Assembly: GCA_031262985.1 (NCBI GenBank)
Contig: JAISGQ010000021.1
Coordinates: 1-64,000, forward strand
From: Oscillospiraceae bacterium
GTDB taxonomy: Bacteria; Bacillota; Clostridia; Oscillospirales; Acutalibacteraceae
Direction of reading: 5' to 3'
DNA length: 64,000 nucleotides
The position numbers and the translations under genes were made by a program. The notes beneath the pieces are model-generated. The model made no database searches. It was not told where the DNA came from and saw only the letters and a program-made list of their open reading frames with translations. Positions 35,360 through 44,606 of the stretch are shown in pieces. The first letter of the stretch is position 1. Each line of letters opens with the position of its first letter.

Positions 35360-35848
35360 ATGGGAGAGAAAAATAACAGCTTCGTTGTTAAGTCTCTGAA
35401 ATGGGAGTTTATAATTATGGCTACGTGTGCGTTTGTCTTTTTAATTTTTATAGTGTTTGGTATATTTGCCGGAGTGGGAATTATAGAAGATGATTCTGTA
35501 GGCTTAGAATACTATTTAGTCTTTTCTTCTTTCTTATTATTTTCACTGGCGGTTTGCTTGTTTTATTTACCGTTGAAAATTATAATTTCAGGAGAAAAAA
35601 TTACTGTAAATAAATTTTTAAGAACGCGCAGGGAATATGCAATAAAAGATATAACTCGGTTAAAGCTTGGTGTTGAGAATCTGTTGGTTTTTGTTGGGGA
35701 TAAAATAATTTTTCGCGTCCCGTACACTTCCACAGGATTTTCACAGCTTAGGGAGATGTTCGAAAGGAATAAAACACCTCTTTTTAACTATAAGAATGTC
35801 CGTATTGAATATGACGAAGTATTATTCGAGATAGAGGAGGATGAATAA
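35360..35848 (+). CDS. Membrane protein with PH-like domain, unknown
   Basis: 162 residues. Two membrane helices (about residues 15-40 and 55-78) are followed by a beta-rich soluble part: LKIIISGEKITVNKFLRTRR, YAIKDITRLKLG, LLVFVGDKIIFRVPY, the pattern of bacterial PH (YcxB/YdbT-like) domains. Function unknown. The gene is more AT-rich than hisS-aspS. The ATG at 35360 has AGAGGTGG upstream. A bidirectional terminator follows. Confidence 0.6.
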   Translation: MGEKNNSFVVKSLKWEFIIMATCAFVFLIFIVFGIFAGVGIIEDDSVGLEYYLVFSSFLLFSLAVCLFYLPLKIIISGEKITVNKFLRTRREYAIKDITRLKLGVENLLVFVGDKIIFRVPYTSTGFSQLREMFERNKTPLFNYKNVRIEYDEVLFEIEEDE

Positions 35849-35905
35849 ATATACAAATCCACTATAAAAGAAACGTTGCATAATATATTTATCTCCTCAA
35901 TATTT

Positions 35906-35945
35906 AACAGACGGGCTGTAGATAAAGTTACAGCCCGTCTGTTTT
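35906..35945. terminator. Bidirectional intrinsic terminator
   Basis: AACAGACGGGCTGTA pairs with TACAGCCCGTCTGTT around a short loop and is followed by T on both strands. It separates the plus-strand gene from the convergent AI-2E transporter gene. Confidence 0.88.
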
Positions 35946-36009
35946 GTCGTGTGTATGCAAGAGGAGGAGTATCCCGTCCCCCTCACCTGTCACCTGTAAA
36001 CTGTGCTTG

Positions 36010-37278
36010 TCACTTCTTCTTTTTCCCTGCAATCGAGGACTTAATCTTCTTAAGCAAACGAGCGAATACGCCGTCCTTTTTCGTTTTTGCCGCAGTAAGC
36101 TCAGCCTCGCGGGCTTTATGCGCCTCCTCTATATCGCTCTTGTCGAAGTAGAGGGTCAACGCGCCTACATCATAAAGCCGCTTGATGATAATCAGCGTGA
36201 GCGGGAGCATGAACACGCCCAAGATACCGAATATCCTACCTCCCACATAGAGGGCGACGAGGGTAATAAGCGGGTGCATACCGTATTTTTCGCCTATGAT
36301 TTTCGGCTCGAGAGTATTTCTGAGAACCGTAATAATGCCGTATAGCACAAGAATCATTATACCCAGCTTCCAATCGCCGAGGATTATGTTAATCACGCCC
36401 CACGGGAGCAGAACCGTACCTATTCCCAGCACGGGGAGTATATCGATAAGCGAGATAATCATAGCGAGAGGCACGACATACGGAATTGTGATGTCTTTGA
36501 ACAGGTTTATCAGTCCCAGACCCACCGTAAGCTCGGCAAATGTGAGGAGCATAAGAAGCGCGTAGGTTTTGAGCAGTCCGAACACTGTGTCTGTGGCGTA
36601 GTTTTTGACGCGCTGTATCTGCGGTCTGATACGCCCGGGAAAAAGGCTGAGCAGGAGGGATTTTACCCCGTCATAATCAAGCCCGATAAAGAATGTGGCG
36701 ATTATGGTTATCAGCACGACGACTATCGCGCCGGGGATATTAGAAACCAGAGCCGCGAGGAACGTGACTGAATCCGCGCCTATTGAGCTGATGGAGGAGA
36801 GTATCTCGGTGGAGAATTTATTGACAAACGACGTTATCTGCCCGGGGAGATCCTCCGCTATGCCGTCGTAGAAGTCCCTGAGCGGAGTTCCCATCCATGA
36901 GGGGAAATTGCCGAAGAACTCGTTGACCTGCTCCTCTGTGGCGTTGTCGATGCTGACGAGTGTGTTCTCCACAAAATCGGGGATGAACTTCAAAAAGCCG
37001 ATAAACTGGTCTACGAGGGAAATGCAGATGAACACAATTCCCGTTCCCAGCACCGCAAAGGTGAGTACGAGAATTATCGCCGCCCAGCCTTTTTTCGGGA
37101 TGAATTTTATCCTCTCCGACAGAATCCGTATGGGAGACTGAACCGCCGCCGCTATGGCAAAAGCTATAATAAACGGCATTATGAGGGGTACTGCATAATT
37201 AAGTGCGAGAGAAAAAATGGCTACAATCAACGCAAAAAATATCACATTGACAATAAACCGCACCTTTGAATCCTTCAT
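36010..37278 (-). CDS. AI-2E family transporter
   Basis: 422 residues with about eight membrane helices and the PF01594 features: N-terminal LALNYAVPLIMPFIIAFAIA, a long extracytoplasmic loop (about residues 95-170), IDILPVLGIGTVLLPWGV and LEPKIIGEKYGMHPLITLVALYVGGRIFG near the end. Members export diverse solutes; AI-2 export is shown only for a few. The C-terminus is a Lys-rich cytosolic tail. It has its own promoter and converges on the PH-domain gene. Confidence 0.93.
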   Translation of the reverse strand: MKDSKVRFIVNVIFFALIVAIFSLALNYAVPLIMPFIIAFAIAAAVQSPIRILSERIKFIPKKGWAAIILVLTFAVLGTGIVFICISLVDQFIGFLKFIPDFVENTLVSIDNATEEQVNEFFGNFPSWMGTPLRDFYDGIAEDLPGQITSFVNKFSTEILSSISSIGADSVTFLAALVSNIPGAIVVVLITIIATFFIGLDYDGVKSLLLSLFPGRIRPQIQRVKNYATDTVFGLLKTYALLMLLTFAELTVGLGLINLFKDITIPYVVPLAMIISLIDILPVLGIGTVLLPWGVINIILGDWKLGIMILVLYGIITVLRNTLEPKIIGEKYGMHPLITLVALYVGGRIFGILGVFMLPLTLIIIKRLYDVGALTLYFDKSDIEEAHKAREAELTAAKTKKDGVFARLLKKIKSSIAGKKKK

Positions 37279-37348
37279 GTTTAATATTACACACCTTTCG
37301 ACAATGCTGTAGTACTCAGAATTAACTTAACTGATTTTAGGTTGATTC

Positions 37349-37377
37349 AGTATATCATACTTGGAATTTTTTAACAA
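37349..37377 (-). promoter_or_regulatory. Promoter of AI-2E transporter gene
   Basis: Minus strand TTGTTA, 17-bp spacer, TATACT, about 70 bp before the start codon. Confidence 0.6.
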
Positions 37378-37483
37378 GAAGAATCGCGTCGTATAATGTA
37401 ACTCTTGTATTAATAAAAAATGTAAATTTTGTTACGTGCTGAAATTGTGCGAAAGGAGATTTTCGGACTTCGGGCAAAAAGCA

Positions 37484-37512
37484 TTGATTATCCAAACAAT
37501 ATATACTATAAT
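37484..37512 (+). promoter_or_regulatory. Promoter of small membrane protein / AEC transporter operon
   Basis: TTGATT, 17-bp spacer, TATAAT, about 40 bp before the start at 37550. Confidence 0.7.
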
Positions 37513-37549
37513 TATCCGAACACAATTGTAATAAACAAGAAGGAATGAT

Positions 37550-37945
37550 TTGACGACTATGGAAACCACTCAGATAATTTGGGTTGCGGCGTGTGTAATT
37601 GCCGCTCTGATAATGTTCTTCCGGCTCGGCAAGAGCAACAAAATTTTCATCGCAGTAGGATTTTTGTGCCTCCTTTTCGGGGCGTATCTCGTTGCGGACG
37701 CCACAATACAAAATGAGATGTTTCGTTCCGCTGCCGAATGGTCAATGCGGGGAGTAGCACTCATGGCGGCTGTCTTGATATACCTCGTCATGAGAAATGA
37801 GCGGGAGGAAAGCAAGCTTGCCTCCTCCGAGGGAGATACCGCTTCCGACACGGCAGACGGGGAACAGGTTGAAGTAGGGGAGGGGTTGTCCTCCTCGGCT
37901 TCAGATGACGATTCCTCCTTCGGCAATCGCGGGGAGGAAGAATAA
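37550..37945 (+). CDS. Small membrane protein, unknown
   Basis: Not recognised. 131 residues with three membrane helices (about residues 7-27, 33-50 and 65-82) and an acidic, Ser-rich cytosolic tail of about 45 residues. The start is probably TTG (37550), 5 nt after AAGGA; an ATG at 37559 is the alternative. Its stop codon is directly followed by the ATG of the AEC transporter gene, so the two are co-translated and it may be a small partner. Confidence 0.7.
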   Translation: MTTMETTQIIWVAACVIAALIMFFRLGKSNKIFIAVGFLCLLFGAYLVADATIQNEMFRSAAEWSMRGVALMAAVLIYLVMRNEREESKLASSEGDTASDTADGEQVEVGEGLSSSASDDDSSFGNRGEEE

Positions 37946-38881
37946 ATGCTCCAGAACATCATGACCGTAGCCTCACAGACAGGCTCGCTTTTCCTCCTGA
38001 TGATAGTGGGAATAGTGCTTTACAAAACCAAGATGGTGTCCGACACAGGCTCACAGAATATGACCAACATCCTCCTCTACGCGGTAGCTCCCTGCGTTAT
38101 GATTCACGCACTCAACCGCGAGTTTGATTCCGGAGTAGCGGCGGAGATAGCGATTTTCGCGGGAGCGTCTTCGCTTATCATCATAATATGCGGAGCTTTT
38201 GCCATGCTCCTATTTAAGAAGCAGAGCGATTTCGACCGCCCCGTCATGCGTATCTCTATCGCCATGTGCAACTGCGGATTTATGGGTATTCCGCTTGCCA
38301 AAGCGGTCTGCGGGGAGGACGGAGTGCTGTTTGCCTCCGTTTTCATGTGCGTTTACTGCTTCTTCCAGTGGACATACGGATACGCCACGGTGGTAAAGGG
38401 GAAAATCCCAATAAGCAAAATTATATTAAACCCCGGAACAATAGGCTTTACAGTGGGCATACTGGTGTTCGTGTTTTCGATTCCCATTCCCGCGCCGATA
38501 GACACCGCAATGACAATGCTCACCGAGATAAACTCCCCGCTGGCTATGCTCGTAATTGGCTTCATGCTCGCGAAAACAGATGTAAAGCTGGCGATTAAGG
38601 ACTACAGGCTGTACCTCGTGGGCTTCCTGCGCCTGATCACAGGACCGCTCGCGGCAGTAGCTGTAATCCTCCTCTTTCAGGGGGTACTCGGCAAGACGGG
38701 ACTGCTCGTTCTGCTCATAGAGGCGGCTACTCCCGTAGCGGCGGCAGTGCCGATGATGGCGGCAATCGGGAAGAAGAACACGGAGCTGGGCAGTCAGATA
38801 GTAGCCGTCTCCTCCGTTCTCTCGATACTCACCATGCCGATTGCCATATCGCTCGGCAGTGCTATGGTCAATGCGCTGTAG
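37946..38881 (+). CDS. AEC (auxin efflux carrier) family transporter
   Basis: 311 residues with about ten membrane helices in two five-helix repeats. Family-like segments include SQNMTNILLYAVAPCVMIHAL, CNCGFMGIPLAKAVCGEDGV and, in the second half, EINSPLAMLVIGFMLAKTDV. Bacterial AEC proteins carry organic acids such as malate or malonate; the substrate here is open. It begins right after the stop of the small membrane protein. Confidence 0.92.
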   Translation: MLQNIMTVASQTGSLFLLMIVGIVLYKTKMVSDTGSQNMTNILLYAVAPCVMIHALNREFDSGVAAEIAIFAGASSLIIIICGAFAMLLFKKQSDFDRPVMRISIAMCNCGFMGIPLAKAVCGEDGVLFASVFMCVYCFFQWTYGYATVVKGKIPISKIILNPGTIGFTVGILVFVFSIPIPAPIDTAMTMLTEINSPLAMLVIGFMLAKTDVKLAIKDYRLYLVGFLRLITGPLAAVAVILLFQGVLGKTGLLVLLIEAATPVAAAVPMMAAIGKKNTELGSQIVAVSSVLSILTMPIAISLGSAMVNAL

Positions 38882-38962
38882 TTATGCTCCGTAGTTGTCC
38901 TCTGTAGTTATGTACTGTAGATTTTTTCGCAAACTTCTCTCACACTTTGCCGGCGTCAGAAT

Positions 38963-39026
38963 AGTATGATATCAGAAGCACCGCAGAAGCGGCGGCGACT
39001 TCGGATATCGTGACCATACTGTTTTT
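38963..39026 (+). terminator. Terminator after AEC gene with possible alternative fold
   Basis: AGTATG-ATATC-AGAAG pairs with CTTC-GGATAT-(CGTGAC)-CATACT and is followed by GTTTTTG. A competing pairing GCACCG..AAGC with GC..CTTCGGTGC (38979-39040) would destroy the first stem. Confidence 0.6.
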
Positions 39027-39092
39027 GCGGCTTCGGTGCAATGTTCCCCCTGCATTGCATTTTAGCGAGGGAGATATAGTCACTTCAAATAC

Positions 39093-39132
39093 GACCGCCC
39101 GAGGTAATACACCCCGGGCGGTCCGATTTTTT
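39093..39132. terminator. Intrinsic terminator between convergent genes
   Basis: GACCGCCCG and CGGGCGGTC form a 9-bp stem around 13 nt, with CGATTTTTTG behind it on the plus strand. It lies between the AEC gene and the membrane protein gene at 39169. Confidence 0.8.
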
Positions 39133-39168
39133 GCGGTTTGTTTGTTTTGTGCAGGGAGAGTATTGCTC

Positions 39169-39969
39169 CTACTTCTTCACCTTTTTCATCTCCGGCTTGT
39201 AGTTGATATACTTCTTCCATATCACCACAGCAGAGGCGACAGCCAAGGCATATCCCGCATAGGTGACGATAAGTGCGACGGTTATGTGAATCTCCACTCC
39301 CACCGCCTCGAGAGCGGGGATGAGCGAAAACAGCGTCCGAAGGAGCAGTGCCGCCGCGAGTGTCCATCGGGCGCGGCTTCTGGTCACTGCGAGCCAGACT
39401 ATCACGCAGACAGCCGCGTTCGCCGCGAATAACAGCAAGGTGGAAAACAGGGTAACAATGTAGGTGTACGCGGGAATGAGTGCCAGCTCCGTCAGCGTCT
39501 TTGCGTATTCGGGGTTGAGGAGGTCGAACTCCACCTGCGACAGCTCGTTGAGCGACAGCGCGCTGAACACGTTCGCCGTGAGGGGAATCGCGGTTTGCAG
39601 CCACAGCGCGACGGCGGCAAAGCCTATGGCGAAGCCGAAGGAGTCCGCAGTAAGCCTGAGCTTATCGCGGAAGAAGTACGCAGCTAAGGCAACTCCCGCA
39701 GTAGTAATCAGAGGGTCGCAGACGAAAATCGCCGCCAGATATCCCGCAGGTGCTTGGTCGAGGGAGGGGAAAATCCCGCTGATTGCCCTCTTGAGCAGGA
39801 AGGAGAGGAGAAACGCGAACACAAAATATGCTCCTGCACCGATAATGCTCACCGAAAGCTTTATCTGATTGCTCTTTTCCAGAAGGAAGAGCAGCACAAT
39901 GGGGAGGAAGAACGCTATGACGGCTACCACCGACATGAAGATAATCGACCAAATTGATACTGAAATCAT
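39169..39969 (-). CDS. Multi-pass membrane protein, unknown (distantly YhfC-like)
   Basis: 266 residues with seven or eight membrane helices. The helix spacing and size resemble the YhfC family of putative intramembrane metalloproteases, but the Glu/His motifs expected for activity are not visible, so that name is uncertain and an inactive homologue or an unrelated protein is possible. The C-terminus is basic (WKKYINYKPEMKKVKK). It is followed downstream by a terminator and preceded by the pair of C39-like lipoprotein genes on the same strand, about 60 bp away. Confidence 0.55.
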   Translation of the reverse strand: MISVSIWSIIFMSVVAVIAFFLPIVLLFLLEKSNQIKLSVSIIGAGAYFVFAFLLSFLLKRAISGIFPSLDQAPAGYLAAIFVCDPLITTAGVALAAYFFRDKLRLTADSFGFAIGFAAVALWLQTAIPLTANVFSALSLNELSQVEFDLLNPEYAKTLTELALIPAYTYIVTLFSTLLLFAANAAVCVIVWLAVTRSRARWTLAAALLLRTLFSLIPALEAVGVEIHITVALIVTYAGYALAVASAVVIWKKYINYKPEMKKVKK

Positions 39970-40030
39970 AAATTAAAACTCCTTTTTATTGGCGTGGCAG
40001 TATTGTATTGCTCCGCCGAATTAATCCTGC

Positions 40031-41938
40031 CTACGCACCTTTCGGATACACCGCGACATACTCAGACAAGTACTCAGACAAGCTTCCGTTATAATAAGTC
40101 GATTGTCTTTCCATCGTAAAGAGGACATATCTTCCGTCAAGCCTAATAGCCTCGAGGTTGCCGCATCCGTCCGCTCGGGTAGAGGAGGAACCGGGGTCAT
40201 TGACAAGGAAGACAATCGAATCCCCCACCTTCTCATATCCGTAGATAATCTGGCAGTGACCACTATCGTTCGGTTTCGCCTCGCTCATTGTAATGAGGAG
40301 GATATTTCCGCTGTCCAAATCCTTCATCATATTTTCAAATGTTGCGTCGCGGTATTCGTGCTTAATCTTGTATTTTTCGAGGCTCGACATGACCTGCCAT
40401 ATATACCAGCCGGTCGTCTTGAAGGAATCATCAGTTATCATATCGCGGAGCTTTTGCGGGGTGACATCGGCGTTTTGTGTGTGCCACAAAATCGCCATCG
40501 CCGTCATGGTGGGCATACAGTTGACGGCGGCGTACTCGCCCGTGTCGAACTGCGAGAGGTACCAGTCGTAATCCCTTGTGTTTTTCACCGACTTGTACTG
40601 CTCTCCATCCGCCTTTGTGAAGGAGGAGAAGTAGCCCTCTACCTTATCAATTGCCGCAATCATATCGGCGAAGGAGATATAGTCGGCGTATTTAGTGTCC
40701 TCGTCGCCTCCGCTCCTGATATGCTCGAAAATCCGCCTCGACATGGTGTAGCAGTAGCCCGAAAGCTCGTAGTATCTCGGCTTGTAGCTCGGAGAAAACA
40801 TACCGCCGGAGGGGAACTCTCTGACCAAACCGAGGTTGACCGCCTTCTGCGCCTTGTGGTTGGTGGTGTCGTCTATGCCCGTGAACCTGTCGTCATTCGT
40901 AGTTTTGTAGAGGAACTTATCCACAATGTCTATGGAGGTATTGGCAAGCTCCTGCCGCGTAATTTCCTTTGAGGAGCTAAGTACGCTCTTCTTCACCGCG
41001 CTCCTTAAGTCGGCAGAGGAGGAGAAGGAGTTCCACCTCTCGGCACTTTCTATCATCGCATCGGTTAAGGCAAGCACGTCGCCGAACTTCTCCGGCGTAG
41101 ATATGGGGTTATACAGCGAAACATAAAGCTCCAGCAAATCGAAATACTGCTCAGTGGTGAAGCCCTTACTGCTCATGCCGTAGCTCTCAAAGGCAACCCA
41201 CGGCAGTATATCGGAAATCCACCGAACCAAAGCGGTACTCTCCACCTTCGCATCTGTTGATATGTCTTTTTCGGTGACAGATAGGTCGCCTTCAAAAGTT
41301 TTATAATACAATTGGGTGAAGTAGGGGTTTGCCGCGTACAGTTTTCGGACATTCGGGTCGGTTATGTCGCTGTTTTTCACCGAACTCGCATCAATCTCCC
41401 TGCCGCACGACCACTCCATGTACCGAACGAGCATCGCCCTTGCAGTCTCGGCTGTGACCATATCGGACATACTCGGCAAATCCACGTCGTAGCCTATCTC
41501 CAGCGCAGTCATCATGCTTCGGAGTACGGCGGGGTCGCTTAGGTACTCCCCTCCCGTATATTCGGGGATAGTCACGCGTCGTCTTTGGATTACTATATCG
41601 CCTAAGGCTATCCGCTTGCCGCCCTGCACCTCAAGCCACGAGGAGAGGAGGTAGCCGCCGTCAGTTTTTCCGATAGTGTAAGCCATTGATAACTCTTGGG
41701 CTGCTCCGTTGCCGCTCTTGAGGTCGTCTATTATCTGCGTGTAGTACTGCTCTATCTCCGCGTTGGTTTCGCGTTCGTTATAGATTCCGACAAGCTCGGG
41801 AATCTGATACGGAGCATCGCCTGTCAGAACGAGGCTCGGTTCTGCCATCTCACAGCCCGCAAAGCTGCCGCAAATTATGATTACCGCCAGCAGAAGCACT
41901 GCTATTCTTTTAATACTGAGTTTTATGTTAATGCCCAT
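40031..41938 (-). CDS. Lipoprotein with C-terminal C39-like peptidase domain (paralogue A)
   Basis: About 635 residues. A signal sequence (IKRIAVLLLAVIIICGSFAG) ends in a lipobox with Cys in SFAGCEM. Residues about 35-440 form a helical region of no known family. The C-terminal 190 residues have a papain-like layout: candidate Cys in VNCMPTMTAMAILW, His in GHCQIIYGYEKVGDSIVFLV and the Asn/Asp in NDPG, as in C39-like peptidases. It would act outside the membrane as a protease or bind a peptide. The ATG at 41938 follows AGGTGGAGGGG. A homologue follows upstream at 42069-43907, with a hairpin element in between. Confidence 0.8.
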   Translation of the reverse strand: MGINIKLSIKRIAVLLLAVIIICGSFAGCEMAEPSLVLTGDAPYQIPELVGIYNERETNAEIEQYYTQIIDDLKSGNGAAQELSMAYTIGKTDGGYLLSSWLEVQGGKRIALGDIVIQRRRVTIPEYTGGEYLSDPAVLRSMMTALEIGYDVDLPSMSDMVTAETARAMLVRYMEWSCGREIDASSVKNSDITDPNVRKLYAANPYFTQLYYKTFEGDLSVTEKDISTDAKVESTALVRWISDILPWVAFESYGMSSKGFTTEQYFDLLELYVSLYNPISTPEKFGDVLALTDAMIESAERWNSFSSSADLRSAVKKSVLSSSKEITRQELANTSIDIVDKFLYKTTNDDRFTGIDDTTNHKAQKAVNLGLVREFPSGGMFSPSYKPRYYELSGYCYTMSRRIFEHIRSGGDEDTKYADYISFADMIAAIDKVEGYFSSFTKADGEQYKSVKNTRDYDWYLSQFDTGEYAAVNCMPTMTAMAILWHTQNADVTPQKLRDMITDDSFKTTGWYIWQVMSSLEKYKIKHEYRDATFENMMKDLDSGNILLITMSEAKPNDSGHCQIIYGYEKVGDSIVFLVNDPGSSSTRADGCGNLEAIRLDGRYVLFTMERQSTYYNGSLSEYLSEYVAVYPKGA

Positions 41939-41954
41939 CCCCTCCACCTGTGAT

Positions 41955-42060
41955 TATAGTTAATTAACTTAGAAAACAACAAGAAAACGCGGGCGAAAAG
42001 CTTTGATTTGTGCGGTTTTTGCCCGTGGAGGCTTGATTGTTTGGGGGTTAATTTAGTATA
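41955..42060. repeat. Hairpin element H, copy b
   Basis: About 105 bp, TAGTTAATTAACTTAGAAAAC at the left and GGGGGTTAATTTAGTATA at the right; inner stem CGCGGGC/GCCCGTG. It separates the two C39-like lipoprotein genes. Confidence 0.88.
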
Positions 42061-42068
42061 GTATCTGC

Positions 42069-43907
42069 CTACGCACCTTTCGGATACACCGCGACATACT
42101 GATATGTCATTCTGTCTATCGTATAGAGGACATACTCGCTGTCGAGCCGCAGAGCCTCGCCGAAACCGCATCCGTCCTCCCGTGTCAAGGAGGAGACGCC
42201 GGGGTCGTTGACTAAGAAAACGACTGAATCCCCCACTTTCTCGTACCCGTAGATAATCTCGCAGTGACCGTCATTCTCCGGCTTCGCCTCACTCATCTGA
42301 GTGAGGATGATATTGCCGCTGTCCAAATCCTCAAGCATATTGTTGAGCTTTGCCTCGCGGTATTTGTATGTCACCTTGTATCGTTTGAGGCACGACGCCA
42401 CCTGCTCCATATACCAGCCGCCCTTGAAATCCTTGACAAACAGCCCGCGTAGCTGCGCAGGTGTGACGTCTGCGTTTTGCGTGTGCCACAAAATCGCCAT
42501 TGCCGACATGGTGGGCATACAGTTGACGTCGGAGTACTCGCCGGTACTGTACTGGTTGAGGTACCAGTCGTACTCCCTTGTGTTGTTCGCCGACTTGTAC
42601 TGCGTGCTGTCCACCTTCGTGAAGGAGGAGAAGTAGCCCTCTAACTTATCAATCGCGACAATCATATCGGCGAATGAGATGTAATCGGAGTATTCCGACC
42701 TTCTGTTGTCGTTTTCGCCTGTGACATATTCGAACATCAGCTTTGCCATATCGTAGCAGTAGTCTGACATCTCGTAGTATCTCGGCTTGTAGAGCGGCGA
42801 AAACATACCGCCTGAGGGAAACTCCTTGACTAAGCCGAGGTAGACAGACTTCTGCGCCTTGTGGTTGGTGGTGTCGTCTATATCCGTGTACCGCTCGTCA
42901 TTTGTAGTTTTGTAGAGGAACTTATCCACGATGTCTATAGAGGTGTTGGCAAGCTCCTGCCGCGTGATTGCCGTGGTGGAGTTGAGTATGCTCTCCTTCA
43001 CCGCAGTCTTTACGTCGAGAGAGGCGGTGAAGGTGTTCCACTTCTCCGCGTTTTTAATCATGGTGTCGTTGAGTTTAACCCTGTCGCCGAATTTCTCCTC
43101 AGAGGAGGTTGGACTGTACAGCGAAACATACAGCTCCAGCAAATCGAAATACTGCTGCATGGTGAAGCCCTTGCTGCTCATGCCGTAGCTCTCGAAGGCA
43201 ATCCACGGCAGAACCTCGGAAATCCACTGAACCAAGGCGCGGCTCTCCACCGCCGCTTTTGCCGATATTTCCGTGCCGTTTTCGTAGTATATGTTGCCGA
43301 AGTCGGAGTTCGCCGCAAGGAGCTTTCGGACATTTTGGTCGGTTATTTTGCTGTTTTTCACCGTACTCGAATCGATTACCCGTCCGCAGGACCACTCCAT
43401 GTACCGAACCAGCATCTCCTTCGCCGTCTCGGCAGTGACCATGTTCGGCATACGCGAAAAATTCACGTCGTAGCCTATCTTCAGCGCGGTCATCATACCG
43501 CTCAAGAGAACGGGGTCGCTTATATACTCCCCGCCCGAATATTCGGGAACTCGCCCGCTCCCGTTTTTGATTACTATGTCGCCTAAGGGTATCTGCTGAC
43601 CGTCTGCTCCCTCGAGCCACGAGGAGAGGACGTAGCCGCCGTCCGCTTTCTCGAAGCGGTACGCCATTGCCGCCTCCTCTGTCTGCGAGTTGCCGCTCTT
43701 AAGGTCGTCTATTATCGGCGTGCAGTATTTTTCTATCTCCGCGTTTATGTCTCTTGCCCTGTATATGCCGACAAGCTCGGGAATCTGATACGGAGCATCG
43801 CCTGTCAGAGCAATGCTCGGCTCTATCATCTCGCAGCCCGCAAAGCTGCCGAAAATTAAAATTACCGCCAGAAGAAACGCTGCCGTTCTTTTAATGTGGA
43901 GTATCAT
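42069..43907 (-). CDS. Lipoprotein with C-terminal C39-like peptidase domain (paralogue B)
   Basis: Tandem paralogue of the protein at 40031-41938: same signal (IKRTAAFLLAVILIFGSFAG), same lipobox SFAGCEM, same opening TGDAPYQIPELVGIYRARD, and the C-terminal triad blocks VNCMPTMSAMAILWHTQ, GHCEIIYGYEKVGDSVVFLV and NDPG. The middle differs by many substitutions and a shorter acceptor loop. The ATG at 43907 lies 9 nt after GGAGG; an ATG at 43916 is next to that site. The two genes probably arose by tandem duplication and then diverged. Confidence 0.8.
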   Translation of the reverse strand: MILHIKRTAAFLLAVILIFGSFAGCEMIEPSIALTGDAPYQIPELVGIYRARDINAEIEKYCTPIIDDLKSGNSQTEEAAMAYRFEKADGGYVLSSWLEGADGQQIPLGDIVIKNGSGRVPEYSGGEYISDPVLLSGMMTALKIGYDVNFSRMPNMVTAETAKEMLVRYMEWSCGRVIDSSTVKNSKITDQNVRKLLAANSDFGNIYYENGTEISAKAAVESRALVQWISEVLPWIAFESYGMSSKGFTMQQYFDLLELYVSLYSPTSSEEKFGDRVKLNDTMIKNAEKWNTFTASLDVKTAVKESILNSTTAITRQELANTSIDIVDKFLYKTTNDERYTDIDDTTNHKAQKSVYLGLVKEFPSGGMFSPLYKPRYYEMSDYCYDMAKLMFEYVTGENDNRRSEYSDYISFADMIVAIDKLEGYFSSFTKVDSTQYKSANNTREYDWYLNQYSTGEYSDVNCMPTMSAMAILWHTQNADVTPAQLRGLFVKDFKGGWYMEQVASCLKRYKVTYKYREAKLNNMLEDLDSGNIILTQMSEAKPENDGHCEIIYGYEKVGDSVVFLVNDPGVSSLTREDGCGFGEALRLDSEYVLYTIDRMTYQYVAVYPKGA

Positions 43908-44063
43908 GCCATCCATCCTCCCTGATACTGCTGTGTACTTAATACTACTCCGCTTTTAAGTGCACAGCGGTATGATTACTCAATTCTCCGTTAATTGTAA
44001 CACAGATATACAACAATTTAAAGTGAAATTCATGCAAAGCCCCATACTTTTTTATATTTGTTA

Positions 44064-44092
44064 TTGTTTTCAGGCAATCTTTGTGTTATAGT
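44064..44092 (+). promoter_or_regulatory. Promoter of DUF4190-like genes
   Basis: TTGTTT, 17-bp spacer, TATAGT, about 65 bp before the start at 44157. A small palindrome (ACATACTAC-AAGGTAGTATGT) lies in the leader at 44105-44125. Confidence 0.6.
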
Positions 44093-44156
44093 AGAATTGC
44101 CCGAACATACTACAAGGTAGTATGTTCTGAAAACTAAAGCTTTGGAGGGAAAATTT

Positions 44157-44570
44157 ATGAACAACGACAACAACAACTACAATCCGTATCAGAACGCACC
44201 TATCATTCCGCCGGTTATGCCGCCTGTTGCCCCTATGGGCTATCAGCCTGCCCCGAAAAAATCAAGCGGACTTGGTATCGCTTCAATCTGCCTGTCCCTT
44301 ACCGGTTGCTGCTGCTGCGGAATTACCTCGCTTATCGGACTTATCCTCGGTATTATCGGTGTCGTGAAGAACAAGAATGACGTAACCGCTATCGTAGGTA
44401 TTGTTCTTTCCGCTATCACACTTCTGTATATGATTTACTCCTTTGTGGTTACGGATTGGAACATGGCTTTAAATTTCTCCGACCAGTATCTTAAAAATTA
44501 CGAGAACTACCTGAGCAGCGGCGACATAAACGACCTCATGGAAGGTTTTGAAGAATTTGCAGCATATTAA
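44157..44570 (+). CDS. DUF4190-like membrane protein
   Basis: 137 residues. A Pro/Asn-rich cytosolic N-terminus (NNDNNNYNPYQNAPIIPPV) precedes two membrane helices (about residues 41-65 and 78-102) with the pattern SGLGIASICLSLTGCCCCG and GLILGIIGVVKNKND of DUF4190 proteins. A cluster CCCC lies in the first helix. Function unknown. The ATG is set by GGAGGG 7 nt upstream. Two longer relatives follow. Confidence 0.75.
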   Translation: MNNDNNNYNPYQNAPIIPPVMPPVAPMGYQPAPKKSSGLGIASICLSLTGCCCCGITSLIGLILGIIGVVKNKNDVTAIVGIVLSAITLLYMIYSFVVTDWNMALNFSDQYLKNYENYLSSGDINDLMEGFEEFAAY

Positions 44571-44606
44571 TAATTATCAATCATAACAGAAAGGTTTGGT
44601 AGAGTA

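Noticed and set aside
39169-39969. Confident naming as YhfC intramembrane metalloprotease
   Set aside because: Only size and helix number fit; the Glu and His metal ligands expected for the family are not visible.
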